The translations under genes and the position numbers were made by a program. From Chara braunii (lineage: Eukaryota > Streptophyta > Charophyceae > Charales > Characeae), in contig BFEA01000168.1 in NCBI GenBank assembly GCA_003427395.1, positions 2,401,376 through 2,443,949 of the forward strand: DNA of 42,574 bases, in the 5' to 3' direction. The notes beneath the pieces were generated by a model, which had not been told where the DNA came from, did not search any database, and worked only from the letters and a program-made list of their open reading frames with translations. Position 1 is the first letter of the stretch; each line of letters starts with the position of its first letter. Below, one piece after another: positions 9,837-19,426 of this stretch.

Positions 9837-9966
9837 GGGCCAAGTCCCACTTACCCGAATGATCGTTTGTGACCGCAGATTTGGAAGATCAAGGATGAGA
9901 AATCATAGATCAGCATTTTGTGACCGCAGATTTGGAAGATCAAGGACGCTAAGTGGGACTTGGCCC
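9837..9966. mobile_element. Short TIR element with an internal duplicate, about 130 bp
   Basis: GGGCCAAGTCCCACTTA at the left and TAAGTGGGACTTGGCCC at the right are perfect 17-bp inverted repeats. Inside, GTGACCGCAGATTTGGAAGA appears twice. Flanks show no clear target duplication. The ends resemble those of 29203-29300 and 33195-33356. Confidence 0.65.
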
Positions 9967-9968
9967 CG

Positions 9969-10048
9969 GGATATCCGTCAAATTCGTTTGGAACAATGGA
10001 GCGAAGATTGGGATGGCCCATTGTTCCAAGTCAATTTGACGGATGTCC
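9969..10048. repeat. Hairpin with 31-bp arms
   Basis: An arm beginning GGATATCCGTCAAATTCG (9969-9999) is the near-complement of the arm ending CAATTTGACGGATGTCC (10018-10048), with an 18-bp loop. It may be another minute TIR element. It directly follows the previous one. Confidence 0.7.
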
Positions 10049-10167
10049 TGGGGGATGGCGGAAGGGGAAAAAAAAAGAAGAAAAAAGATCGGGATGGCAT
10101 GTCTCCCGCGCGAGGACGACAGGCAAAACGAGTTTTCGACATTTTTTCTTCGCCACACAGACTGTCG

Positions 10168-10212
<45 letters not shown>
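10168..10212. repeat. Poly-A run of 45
   Basis: Pure A tract with GTCGAAAA on both sides. This is the same pattern as the T-run at 8940-8994. Confidence 0.9.
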
Positions 10213-10215
<3 letters not shown>

Positions 10216-11450
10216 GAAAAATCTTCTACAATTGTCAGAAGAGTGGTTTCAACATGGGTGTTGAACGGCCCGCCTGCAGCGGGTCCAGTTTCGACATCAC
10301 GGAAACGAGGTGTTGAAGGATGTGTGGATTTCGACATCTATTCCTCAACATCCCGTGTCTTCTTCTTTTTTTTTTTTTTCTTTTTCTTTTTTCTTTCTTT
10401 TTTTCCCTTTTCTAGAAACGAAACTACGGTGTGGCGAAGGCGGCAATTGTGTCGAAACCGTGAGGGCCTCGCCGCACCACAGTCGAAATAAAAAAAAAAC
10501 TGGACGGCTGTCAGAACAAAGTCGACAGCCTCCATTCGACAGTTTGCCCCCCTTTAGCCACACAGCACTGTCGAGTCCACGCACTTGTGAATGCAAGATG
10601 GAAAACGATGAACGCGTTAGTCCATCCCGACCTTACCACCAGTCACCGAATTTTGACGAGAAGTCGACGGCGCAGCCGAGGAGTGTCGAAAGCATCGGAG
10701 TAGCAGGCTGGGGACTCGACAACTTTCGACAGGAGGTGTCGAGAAGCATTCTCTGACAGCTGCCGAATTTGTTTCCCGTCTCCAACTTAGGGGTGGACCC
10801 CACTGCGGTGCGGCTGGAAAAGATGTGTGGCCACGAAAAGCGGGCAAGTCATTTTGGAAAGTCGTAAAGTACTTTTTCCGGGACCCCATCGCAGAGGACC
10901 AAATGCGCTTGGAAAACCAGTGGAAATCAGTTGAGCCAATCGTTGCCTGTTTCTTTTCTTTTTTTTTTCGAGAAAAGTACACTTGATTGCTCAAAAGAAA
11001 AAGGAGGCCGGGTCCTCACAATATCCCGGAAAAAAGTCACCAAAAAGAAAAAGGACCCCAGAAAAAAACGATAAACCCCAACAAAAATCACCCCTTCCAG
11101 TCCTGATGTAATGAGGCCTATTCTCTGTCAGCCTACATATAACCAGAAAACTGGACACCTACCTCATCCTAATGACTATCATCTACTCTAAAGGAAGAAA
11201 AACCCTAGAAGAACCCTTACTGCTGCCACTCTAAAATTCTATATTAACTAATAAAACAATAAACCTCCGCCCCAAAACCAGAAAATTGCTACCGTACCAG
11301 CTGGCTAAAAACGCCAGATAAATGCGGCCCTGGAGCGATCCGAAACCTTAAATTGGTTCGACAAACTCCCCATCCTCGGAACACTCCCACCACCATCTTA
11401 GTTACCACCAGACTGCCGTCCTACCGCGGACTTATTAAGCAACCGAGCGT

Positions 11451-12259
11451 TCAGGTTGTGTGAGCATGTAGAAGCCATGGGCCCAGGACCAGTTGTTCCT
11501 GCTTGTTCACTGCTGCCAACTGATTCCCCAAACCCCATGTGGTCAAAAACCACTGGTACTTTTTCTTACCCGGTTTCTTATTCTTCACCCTTCGAGCCCA
11601 ATCCACCGTTACCCCCAATCTTAGTTGACTGCACACATCCCTCTGCATCTGTTCTTTTGATGTATCCTCGTTTTCAAAAACCTTCATGTTTCTTGCCAAC
11701 CACAAAACCCTCAACAGGATAGCTCTGGCCGCTTGTGCCACATATCCCCATCCCGAACCGATTTTACAATTTCCTGGCAACCGACCCGTCAGGATCCATT
11801 CATCACTCCATTCCATAGCATTTCCTGTTATCTTCTTCCAGTGTTGTCTCCACCACAACCAGAGGTCCTGCGCCACTGAACAATCCAGAAGGAGGTGACG
11901 GAGAGTCTCTTCCGCTCTTCGGCACTGCATACACTGTGTATCAACTTCCATCTTTCTTTTAGCTAACCAAGTGGCCGTAGGGACAATCCCTCGAGATACC
12001 AACCACAGAAAGCCCGCATGTACCAAAATCTTCCGGTGGCCTTGCCGAGGTACCCTCGTCACATATCTGTCCCTGAGACCCCTGTCTTAACTTCCACTCT
12101 TATATCTCCTTCGTTCGATAAGACGTGGCCATACACCGGATCTCCTTGTCCATTACTCACCATCTGAAACCAGTTCCGTTCTTCAAGGCCATCTTGTGCT
12201 AACAGTTCAATCCATTCTTCAGGAAGTACTGCCACCAAATCCTCTTTTCTTGGTCCCAC
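11451..12259 (-). pseudogene. LINE C-terminal region with zf-RVT-like zinc-binding domain
   Basis: Two pieces. 12059-12259 stays in frame with the reverse transcriptase apart from the TAA; 11451-12062 is shifted by one base near 12075. The second piece carries the reverse-transcriptase zinc-binding signature: Cys-x2-Cys (TQCMQCRRAEE), then HLLLDC with His and Cys in place, then Trp-rich helices. This domain normally ends plant L1 ORF2. The ORF stops at 11451, leaving about 0.5 kb of 3' UTR before the A-rich tail. Confidence 0.85.
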
Positions 12260-12277
12260 CTGAACCAGCCCTCCTAG

Positions 12278-13507
12278 TTACACCCTCAGTTCGTCTTCTG
12301 TGAGCCATCTTTCCTCTTGTTCTTCCCATAAATCCCCCACTGTCACTACTCCACGTTCGACCCATTTTCTCCCGAAGTTGCCTCTTCCGGCCGTGGCACG
12401 AAAGGGTTCTCCCATCAAATCCAAAATCTCCTTGTTATCAAATAGATTTTGTCTGAGTACTTCCACTTTGGAATTCACTTTCACTTCTGGCGGTCTCAGT
12501 TTCCGCCACGCTTTAAACATGCTCGTCCAGGTTGGTGAAGACGAACCCCTACGTAAGTATAAGTCCATCTGTGAGCATGTCCATACATCTTCTTTCCGTT
12601 GCAGATTCCAGTAGTACTGCAGTATGTATTCCGCAAGCCAAACCCATGCTCTTTCATCTTCCAAAGTGGCAATCTTGATCAGCCATTTGGCCAGGAGGGC
12701 TAAGTTTTGGGAGACTGGATCCGTCACATTCAGTCCTCCTAGTTCAAAGGCAGTGGTTACCTTGTTCCATGCCAACTTAGACATACATTTTCCTTCTTTC
12801 CTTTCTGGGCTCCATAAGAACCTCGCACTGGCCTCTAATATTCTTGACAGTGTTGACCTGGACGAAAGTCTTATCGCGAAGACAAACCAAAGGAGAGGGA
12901 AGACTGCCGTGTTAAGGACCATCGCTCTCCCTAGCAGTGAGAGAGTGCCTGATTGTCGGCACCGTTCAATCTTAGCTAGAAGTTTACCCAACAGAATACC
13001 ATCCTGTGCCTGCTGGCAGTTTGAAAAGGAGACTTTGACCCCTAGGTATCGATCCGAATTACTGCTTAGAATCCGTTTCATACCAAAAGCGACCTGGAGT
13101 TCATAGGACCCTGGTAAGAAGAAAATGGACTTATCCCAGTTGATCCTCGCTTCTGACAGTAAGCAGTACTGGTCCAATACGTCCTTGAGGGCAGTTAAGG
13201 ATTCCTTGGTGTTCTGACAGATTGCCAACAAATCATCCGCGATCGCACCAACTGTTGCCTGTACCTGGGGACGAATTGTAAGGCCAATAATCTGTGGATG
13301 TGACCTTATTGCATTTAACACCACCTCCATCTGAACCACGAACAGCAGTGGAGCTAAGGGGCAGCCCTGCCTAAGCGAACGTGTTAAGCTAAATTCCTCA
13401 GAGAGTACCCCATTGACAAGGACTGCGGCCGTAGAGCATGAGTACATAGTTATCACCCATCGAATAAAGTTCGGACCAAAGTTCATCACTTCCAATGTCG
13501 CTTGCAC
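12278..13507 (-). pseudogene. LINE reverse transcriptase, catalytic core and thumb
   Basis: Continues the upstream fragment in another frame. Motif B (RQGCPLAPLLF, residues 46-56) is intact. The catalytic box reads IADD (residues 89-92), where active L1 enzymes normally have YADD or FADD. Motif D-like YLGV follows. The C-terminal two thirds matches the connecting region of plant LINE proteins (Trp-rich, helical). It ends at a TAA (12278-12280), but the same frame continues immediately (12059-12259), so this is a single in-frame stop in an otherwise longer protein. Confidence 0.85.
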
Positions 13508-14223
13508 AAAGACCCAATTAACCCTGACACCCTGTCATAAGCCTTTTCCGAATCTAACATCATGATAGCTACATCCCTATCCTCCTTACCAACCACTTCC
13601 AATGCCTCTATAGCCATCATGATATTATCCATTATCGAGCGACCTTTTACGAAAGCCCCTTGATCAGTAGCCACTAGCTTCGGGAGAAAGGGAGCCAAAC
13701 GAATCGCCAAAGCCTTTGCTAAAATTTTATAGCTTACATTTAGCAAAGAAATCGGGCGGTAATTCCTTATATTTTTTGTATCACCTTTTTTATATAATAA
13801 AGAAATGATCCCTCTCGACATGTCGGTGGTGAGACGTCCCCCTGTTAAGACTTTGTTGTAGATTTGGAGCAGGGTTGGAGCCACCTGCTGCCAGACCACT
13901 TCAAAGTATTCCACTGGGAGGCCGTCATCACCTGGGCACTTTCCTTTGGCCAAGACCTTCCTTGCTTGTGTTATCTCCCCCAGAGATAGGGGTCTGTCAA
14001 GCAATAACCTGTCTGACACTGTTAAAGCCGACGTGGTCATATCCCAAATGTCGCTACCCTCTCTTAGATCCGTTGGGGATTCCCCTGCAGACCTACGAGA
14101 AGTCAGGATGTCACTGAAATAGGTCTGTTTCCGTTGGCACTCGTTTGTTTTGTTCTGTTTTGTTCTTATTTCAATGTCAATAGAGTAGAACCAATCTTCG
14201 TCGATATGGCCAGCGGGCATGGC
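13486..14223 (-). pseudogene. LINE reverse transcriptase, N-terminal part
   Basis: The ORF formally reaches 14238, but its first five residues are adapter. Residue numbers below follow that ORF. The non-LTR block KCPGDDGLP lies at 100-108, the R-x-ISLLYKKGD and NYRPISLLN blocks at about 142-167, DQGAFVKGRS at 192-201 and motif A (LDSEKAYDRV, Asp229) at 228-237. Usual plant L1 proteins have Phe where this has Ser230. The frame is lost just after motif A at two near-identical 8-mers (13521-13536), consistent with an 8-bp slippage insertion. Gene continues in the next entry. Confidence 0.85.
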
Positions 14224-14261
14224 CTGTCTCTTATACACATCTAGATGTGTATAAGAGACAG
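14224..14261. other. Sequencing adapter: two Tn5 mosaic ends head to head (Nextera mate-pair junction)
   Basis: 14224-14242 reads CTGTCTCTTATACACATCT and 14243-14261 is its exact reverse complement. This 38-bp palindrome is the known circularisation junction adapter of Nextera mate-pair libraries. It is also the source of the spurious peptide starts MYKRQ (minus) and MCIRDS (plus) of the ORFs that touch it. It is not native DNA. Confidence 0.98.
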
Positions 14262-14264
14262 CTA

Positions 14265-15399
14265 TTGCACGGCTCTTTTCAAGCGTCCTCCCGAGGGCAC
14301 TCGAAGGGCTCTTGGTTTTCGACAGGTGTCAGGCCGTTATCCTGAGGCCATTCGGAAAAAAACAAAGTTGTACGACTGTCGTTTTTCATCCTTTGTCCAA
14401 CACCATCGCCCTTTCGAGAGTGCTGTGTGGCGAGGGGCCCGAAACTCTCGAAAACCCAACTCTTGAGAGCGTCTGACAGCTCTCGAAAAATTTCCCCGTT
14501 TCGAGAGTGGTGTGGCGAGGCCCTGAACTAACTTTCCCCTAGAACATGGCCATCGGCCACATTATTGTTCTTTTTTTGGGGGGGGGCATCCCTTAAAATT
14601 GGCCACACCACTCTCCAAATGTGCAAAATGAGAATGAACTTCCTGCTAGAACATGGCCAGACGCACCTTTCCACATTTCGAGAGTGGTTTTGGGAGGCCC
14701 AAGATTAGGGCCTCGCTGCACTACGGTAGACTCATGAAAAATTTCAAGAGCACATCTAGCGCTGTCAGACTCCTGGATTGGCATCAAGTGCTGTCGTCGC
14801 TGCACTTACTCCGGACTCTGGACTCTTTTGCACATATGTGCAGAAATGGTGTTGAGTTTCCTGAACTGCACGTCTCCACAAACACTTCCAGATTCAGGCA
14901 TCGAGGTAGCTCAACGCTGCTAGTGGGACTTGGCCCCTGCGCAAGGATTACATGCATAAATCGAGAAATGGTCCAAAAAAAAAAAAAAAAAAAAAAGAGT
15001 GGACAGAGGAAAGTCGTCAATTTGAGGAGTCTTGGCCAGCTGTCAGTCCTCGCTGTGTGGTGAACCCTCGCACGTCTGCTCAAGCAAGAAAGAACGACCC
15101 TCTCTCGAGGGCCAAGTCCCACTTACCCGAATGATCGTTTGTGACCGCAGATTTGGAAGATCAAGGATGAGAAATCATAGATCAGCATTTTGTGACCGCA
15201 GATTTGGAAGATCAAGGACGCTAAGTGGGACTTGGCCCCGGGATATCCGTCAAATTCGTTTGGAACAATGGAGCGAAGATTGGGATGGCCCATTGTTCCA
15301 AGTCAATTTGACGGATGTCCTGGGGGATGGCGGAAGGGGAAAAAAAAAGAAGAAAAAAGATCGGGATGGCATGTCTCCCGCGCGAGGACGACAGGCAAA
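14265..15399 (+). repeat. 1,135-bp block identical to 8993-10127 (copy 2, probably artefact)
   Basis: Constant offset of 5,272 bp and no difference seen, including homopolymer lengths. Bounded by the adapter on the left and an N followed by poly-T on the right. It should not be counted as a segmental duplication or as extra transposon copies. Confidence 0.9.
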
Positions 15400-15427
15400 N
15401 TTTTTTTTTTTTTTTTTTTTTTTTTTT
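15400..15427. other. Assembly gap (one N) and 27-T run
   Basis: A single N at 15400 splices the repeated block to a T run. The true distance and order here are unknown. Confidence 0.95.
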
Positions 15428-15821
15428 GTGGCACTCTTCATATTAATTGGCTGCTGCCTCCCAACCACGGGACCTGGTTTTGGAAAAGTTCAAGACGGCT
15501 CTGGGGGCCAACCTCAGCTTTTGGCACAAATTTGCGGCGTCATTTCCTCCGCTCGCCGTTTTCCAGACCGCGGACCATGTGAAAACGTCCACAGAAGATC
15601 TTCCAGGCCACGAAATGCGGGCTGTTGGATCCCGGAATACGGTTTTTGGAAGACGTTTCGGCCTTTCCATAGACTTTTCCGCGAGGTCTGGGGTCCCGGA
15701 AACACTTTTGCGGCAAAGTTTTTCTTTTCCGCATTCCTGTGGGGTCCCAGCCTTAGACAGCCTGTGTGGCGAAGAGAAAAATGTCGAAAATAGCATTCTC
15801 GACAGTGGTGCGGCGAGGCCC

Positions 15822-16208
15822 TGAATGTCGAAAATGGTCTGACAGTTGTGGAAAATTTCACCGTTTCGACATTCGTGTGGCGAGGCGCAGAAGACCAGCA
15901 CGGCCAGCTTGCACCAGATAAGAGTCCACGAAAAAAAAAAAAAAAGACAAAAGAAAAAAATCAGCCCATCGTCACTGCTTCACGATCACAATTCAGGCCT
16001 CGCTCCACTACACAACACTCTTCATGAATTTGGACAATCTGAAGGCCAAGTAAATCGTTTGGACCCCATCGAGTCCAGAAAGCGATCGAATGCATGTCGA
16101 GTGCATGTGGAGTGCTGTGCAGTAGAGCCGAGGTCTTCGACGACGACTTTCTAGGACAGCTATTCGGGACAGATTCAGGGCCTAGCTCCACCGCTGGCCA
16201 TCCGCCAA
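15822..16208. other. TIR-element debris, no gene
   Basis: Includes a right terminus CATTCGTGTGGCGAGGCGC (about 15871-15889) of the same TIR family, an A-rich tract at 15931-15960, and fragments with GCCTCGCTCCACTAC and GGGCCTAGCTCCACC left-end-like motifs (about 15997 and 16178). ORFs here are not conserved. Confidence 0.5.
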
Positions 16209-16545
16209 GGTTTTCAATGCATCTGGACAAAATCTGGTCCATGTGCATTCGAAATTTTGGCGGATGGCGCCCCCAGTGCCCGAAGTCCTGCTGTAACTGG
16301 TGGACAGAGCAGGGCCAAGGTTTTCAATGCATCTGGACAAAATATGTTCCCGGTGCTTTCGAAATTTTGGCTGATAGCGCCCTTAGTGCCCGACGTCCTG
16401 CTGTAAGTGGTGGACAGAGCGGGGCGAGCTGTAGGAGACAGCCGGCGAGATGTAGGAGACAGCCGACGGCCTGGCAAAGTCAGCGGACGACCTGTCTTAG
16501 TCATCCGGCGACCTGTCAAAGTCAGCGGACGACCTGTCTTCGAAA
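16209..16545. repeat. Tandem repeats: two ~110-bp units, then short CAGCCGGCGA/GGACGACCTGTC units
   Basis: TTTTCAATGCATCTGGACAA starts at 16211 and again at 16319. Both continue to a TGCCCGAAGTCC/TGCCCGACGTCC and GTGGACAGAGC block. From 16430 follow short units, GAGACAGCCGGCGAGATGTA and then CAAAGTCAGCGGACGACC (twice, about 16473 and 16517). Confidence 0.8.
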
Positions 16546-16661
16546 TTCGGTGAGTGGCGGTAAGGTCGGGATGCACTAATGCTTGTCGTACCCTCTGGCG
16601 CGTTCATCTTTTTCCATCTTGCATTCACAAGTGCGTGGACTCGACAGTGCTGTATGGCTAA

Positions 16662-16826
16662 GGGCCTCGCCACACCACTGTCGAAACGAAAAGGGAAAGA
16701 ATGCATCTTCCCCAGAAAGGGGTAAGATGCATCCGTTGCTATTCATAGTAACAGACGCATCTTGCCATGCACTGCGTGAAGATGCACTCGAACTGTTTTC
16801 GTTTCGACAGTGGTGTGGCGACTCCC
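16662..16826 (+). mobile_element. MITE-like TIR element, 165 bp, TSD TAA
   Basis: Left end GGGCCTCGCCACACCAC and the complement of the right end GGGAGTCGCCACACCAC extend as inverted repeats for about 31 bp through TGTCGAAACGAAAA. TAA flanks both sides (16659-16661 and 16827-16829). It sits inside sequence that matches the reverse complement of 7860-7990, where the uninterrupted copy lacks it. The interior ATAGTAAC...CATCTTGCCA matches 32991-33159. Confidence 0.85.
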
Positions 16827-16831
16827 TAAGA

Positions 16832-17265
16832 GGCTCGCCACACAGGCTGTCGAAAACCGGGTTTTCGACAATTTTGCATCGCCACACACCGCCACAAAGA
16901 CTTTCGAAGAATTGCGGCTCAAAAAACTTTCTACAGGTGTCAGAATGGTCTTTTCGACAGCCGCCCTCCAGCAACCGTTTCCTCCCGCCTGCAGGTGAAA
17001 AAAAATTGACAGTGCCCGGCCAGGCTTTTGAAAATTGCGTTCGAATTTGCGTTGTCAGAGAATGCTCCCTAACAGCCGTGGCCTGTTTGTCCGTATGTCG
17101 TCAACAGTTGCTGTCGAAAACCGCATCGGCATCTCGTCCCCATGCGCGCACAAGTTCATCCATGTAACAATTACCTCCTTCGCCACACAACACCTGTCGA
17201 AAGGCGGCGTCGACTGGCCAACTTTCGACAACCTCGCCCCCTCGACAGGCTGTGTGGCTATAGGG
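16832..17265. mobile_element. Probable larger TIR element with CGCCACACAGGCTGTCGA ends
   Basis: Left region GGCTCGCCACACAGGCTGTC (about 16832) is mirrored by CGACAGGCTGTGTGGC (about 17246-17261). Several internal CGCCACAC...GTCGAAA motifs suggest nested or tandem copies. No target duplication could be assigned and no transposase is seen. Confidence 0.4.
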
Positions 17266-17442
17266 GGGAAAATTGTCGTCCCGCCCTTCTTTCTCTTTTT
17301 GCTGTGTCTTGGGTAGCCCGTGAGCTGCATGCTCGGATCGATGCGTGGAGAGTGTCTACGTCCCCCACGCCGCGGTCTGGCCATGCAGATCGTAGGCAAT
17401 CCCTTCCCTTCTGTCCTTCTACGTCCTAGCAATTCCGTGTTC

Positions 17443-18610
17443 TTCGCGCATGCATGCACGCTATAAATTCCGGTTGCGCTATTAGATAGCTCTCTTAACT
17501 GGTTGTTGGAAGCTCGGGGTGGCGCGGTCAGTGAGGGCCGACACACGAGCGAAGTAAGAGGTGAGTTACGTGGGAGTCGGGCGACCCAACGAGCTGGTGC
17601 CGAATGCGCCGGGTTGACGCGGGCCACGACGAACTGTGGGCGCGGGCGAACCTGACGGGTGCAGGAGGACTAAGCGGGGTGACGACTTCGTGGGTTGGTG
17701 CGTGACGACGGACTGTCCGCATCGGAGAGAGAGACAGAGAGGAAGAGGGAACTGAAGTTGATTGGACATGGATCTCCACTTTCTTTGTCGTTCCTTTCTT
17801 TGCCTTTGTATAGAAGTTTTGATTTTGGCATCGGGCGATCCGCCCCCATTTTGCGTTCGATATCTTTGCCTCGACTTTCTGCCTTTGGTTGTCAATTTAA
17901 TCCGTCTCGGATTACCTCCCCTTTTTATGAATGGATGAATGAATGAATGGATGGATGTGCATGTAGGTAGGATGCATGATCATCACCTCTCTTTCCGTTT
18001 TTGCATGTCTTTGCTCACGACGAATGGTCTGAGGTAGGAGTTGATGTTGCAAGGTCTGATGCCTGCCACGTCACCCTGCGAAATTGGGAATGATAGTGTG
18101 ATTGATTAGTTGGGCGACTGTCTCCGCGATGTAGCAATTTTTGCATATGGAACTTGGGCTTTTCTTTTTGCATCAGGGTGGGGTAATTAACTTGTGCACG
18201 ATTGAACCCCTCGTATATACACGCGCAAGTACAGCCTGGCCAGGGCTGCTTACACGTGTCGATACGAGAGCGATGACGGGATGGATGACGAAACAAGTAC
18301 GGAACTCGACCTTTGCCGGGTTTTGAACCCGTGGGGACCTCTGCGACCATACCCAGAGTTCCCTTGCCTATCGGAAAACGATCGGGTCTCAGCAGAGGAT
18401 TTTCACCTCGCCACAGTCACTCGGTCGTTTTCCCTTATTTCCCCGAAGAACGACACTCGCACTATTCCAGATCCCCCGACTTCATCGTTGTACATACTAA
18501 GTTCCCTCCCTTTCGACGCCTTCTCCCCTACCATCAGCTTACCGTAGTACCTTGGGATTCCATCGTCCCGTATTGGCCTCTCGCGCCGCGACAGAATTCC
18601 CGATGATGCG
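17443..18610 (+). mobile_element. LTR-like unit, copy 2
   Basis: The first 330 bp (CGTGTTCTTCGCGCATGC to about 17780) is over 90 percent identical by eye to the reverse complement of 26330-26685. It includes the TATAAAT box (17462-17468), GGCGCGGTCAGTGAGGGCC and GGGCGCGGGC motifs, and a GA-rich tract. Later blocks (ACACGCGCAAGTACAGCC, GCTTACACGTGTCGATAC) recur in the inverted copy at 25680-25730. It ends where the G/C-rich palindrome begins. No primer site follows, so this is a solo or truncated LTR. Confidence 0.65.
18281..18606 (+). pseudogene. Conserved peptide block of the LTR-like unit, frameshifted copy
   Basis: The N-terminal half (ELDLCRVLNPWGP...SENDRVSAED) is in the frame of 18281. 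The C-terminal half (T-x-FPPFRRLLPYHQLTVVPW) is in the frame of 18313. The minus-strand copy (25363-25743) reads both halves in one frame, so a frameshift lies around 18440-18480 here. Similar residues but different third codon bases relative to 6426-6815 argue for past protein selection. Function unknown. Confidence 0.5.
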
Positions 18611-18632
18611 GAGGGCGCCGGAATCTATGAAT

Positions 18633-18770
18633 CCCCCGCGGCCGCGGTCGCAGCGGTCATGACCGCGGGCTCGCGGCCCCCCGGGCACGAACGCGGTCCG
18701 CGGTTGGGGCCGCGAGCCCGCGGTCATGACCACGGCGACCGCAAACTTTGGCGGACCGCCGCGGCCGAGG
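18633..18770. repeat. G/C-rich palindrome with 37-bp inner arms
   Basis: GCGGTCGCAGCGGTCATGAC starts the left arm (18644-18680). The right arm (18706-18742) is its near-complement, ending CATGACCACGGCGACCGC. CCGCGGCCG blocks outside extend the symmetry imperfectly. It could form a cruciform. No ORF. Confidence 0.8.
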
Positions 18771-18930
18771 GGAGAGGTGTTTGGGGAAGGGGGTTGCGGT
18801 TCGGGGTTCCGGAATCCCGACCCCACCTCCTTGAAGTGAAAAAAGTTAAAAAAAAAAAATCAGGGGGGTGGTTTTTGGTGTGTGGAAAATAAAAATAAAA
18901 AAAATGAAACAAAATAAATAAATCGATAAA

Positions 18931-18935
18931 TTGAT

Positions 18936-18997
<62 letters not shown>

Positions 18998-19003
18998 GTT
19001 GGG

Positions 19004-19042
<39 letters not shown>

Positions 19043-19043
19043 N

Positions 19044-19089
<46 letters not shown>

Positions 19090-19095
19090 GTTGGG

Positions 19096-19138
<43 letters not shown>

Positions 19139-19190
19139 GTGAGTGATTGATTGAGTGATTGATTGAGTGATTGATTGAGTGATTGATTGG
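18931..19190. repeat. (TGAT)n microsatellite with an N
   Basis: About 260 bp of TGAT repeats. A variant TTGGTTGGTTGGGTG at about 18991 and 19084 shows a ~93-bp higher-order period. The 3' end changes to TTGAGTGATTGA units. N at 19043. Long NQSINQS-type ORFs on the minus strand are translations of this. Confidence 0.95.
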
Positions 19191-19215
19191 TGGGGGAGGT
19201 GTCCTCCCTCCCCTC

Positions 19216-19368
19216 GCCAGCACACACACACACACACATGTGTAGTAGTGAATATTTCGACGTTCTAGCCGAAGATTCGATCGATTTTGCTCATCCTTTC
19301 GATGGAAGTTGCGCGAGGCCAGCCGCGGCGTCGTGCAACTTCCATCGAAAGGATGAGAAAAATCGATC
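19216..19368. repeat. (CA)n, shared motif and 34-bp-arm hairpin
   Basis: A short CA run ends in GTAGTAGTGAATATTTCGAC (from about 19242), a motif also attached to the CA run at 22400. Next comes a hairpin: 19279-19312 (GATCGATTTTGCTCATCC...) pairs with 19335-19368 around a 22-bp loop, with one or two mismatches. Confidence 0.8.
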
Positions 19369-19371
19369 AAG

Positions 19372-19373
<2 letters not shown>

Positions 19374-19426
<53 letters not shown>

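Larger units (their letters stand above)
8993..10127 (+). repeat. 1,135-bp block repeated at 14265-15399 (copy 1)
   Basis: Every landmark here recurs exactly 5,272 bp downstream, including homopolymer lengths and all ORFs, with no difference seen. See the adapter and gap entries for why the second copy is probably an artefact. Confidence 0.9.
10951..14223 (-). mobile_element. L1-type LINE, 5'-truncated and broken
   Basis: Minus-strand order is reverse transcriptase, C-terminal zinc-binding domain, 3' UTR, and an A-rich tail (plus-strand T-rich at 10951-10968). The endonuclease ORF is absent because the sequence stops at the adapter at 14224. The coding part is interrupted by one frameshift near 13521-13536, a TAA at 12278-12280 and another frameshift near 12075. 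It cannot move by itself. Confidence 0.85.
10790..15752. mobile_element. Second-family TIR element (TSD TTA) carrying a LINE fragment and misassembled DNA
   Basis: Left end GGGGTGGACCCCACTGCGG and right end GTGGGGTCCCAGCC are related inverted termini, flanked by TTA at 10787-10789 and 15753-15755. The genuine interior is about 10790-10947 on the left and about 15428-15752 on the right. Both hold scattered CGGGACCCC and GGAAAA motifs. Between them lie the LINE fragment, the adapter and the repeated block, so the real length is unknown. Confidence 0.65.
10464..15821 (+). mobile_element. TIR element (TSD TGA), relative of 7800-8207, split by a nested element
   Basis: Left end GGGCCTCGCCGCACCACAG at 10464 after TGA (10461-10463); right end GTGGTGCGGCGAGGCCC ending 15821 before TGA (15822-15824). 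Sequence 10500-10785 follows 7833-8145 closely. The match stops at AACTTA (10784-10789) and resumes at 15753 with TTAGACAGCCTGTGTGGC, exactly where 7800-8207 reads AACTTCGACAGCCTGTGTGG. Everything between is therefore an insertion. The element would be about 0.4 kb without it. No transposase seen. Confidence 0.8.

Noticed and set aside
9760-10491. 243-codon ORF (and its 15032-15793 counterpart)
   Set aside because: It runs through TIR elements, a hairpin and a 45-A tract and contains long poly-Lys/Phe stretches; one copy crosses an N.
14224-14261. Perfect 19-bp inverted repeat as transposon ends
   Set aside because: It is the commercial Tn5 mosaic-end adapter, not a genomic element.
14265-15399. 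Recent segmental duplication or extra TIR-element copies
   Set aside because: Identity without differences and bounding by adapter and N favour an assembly artefact.
18724-19370. Long Asn-Gln-Ser-Ile ORFs on the minus strand
   Set aside because: Translations of the TGAT microsatellite, open in several frames and crossing an N.
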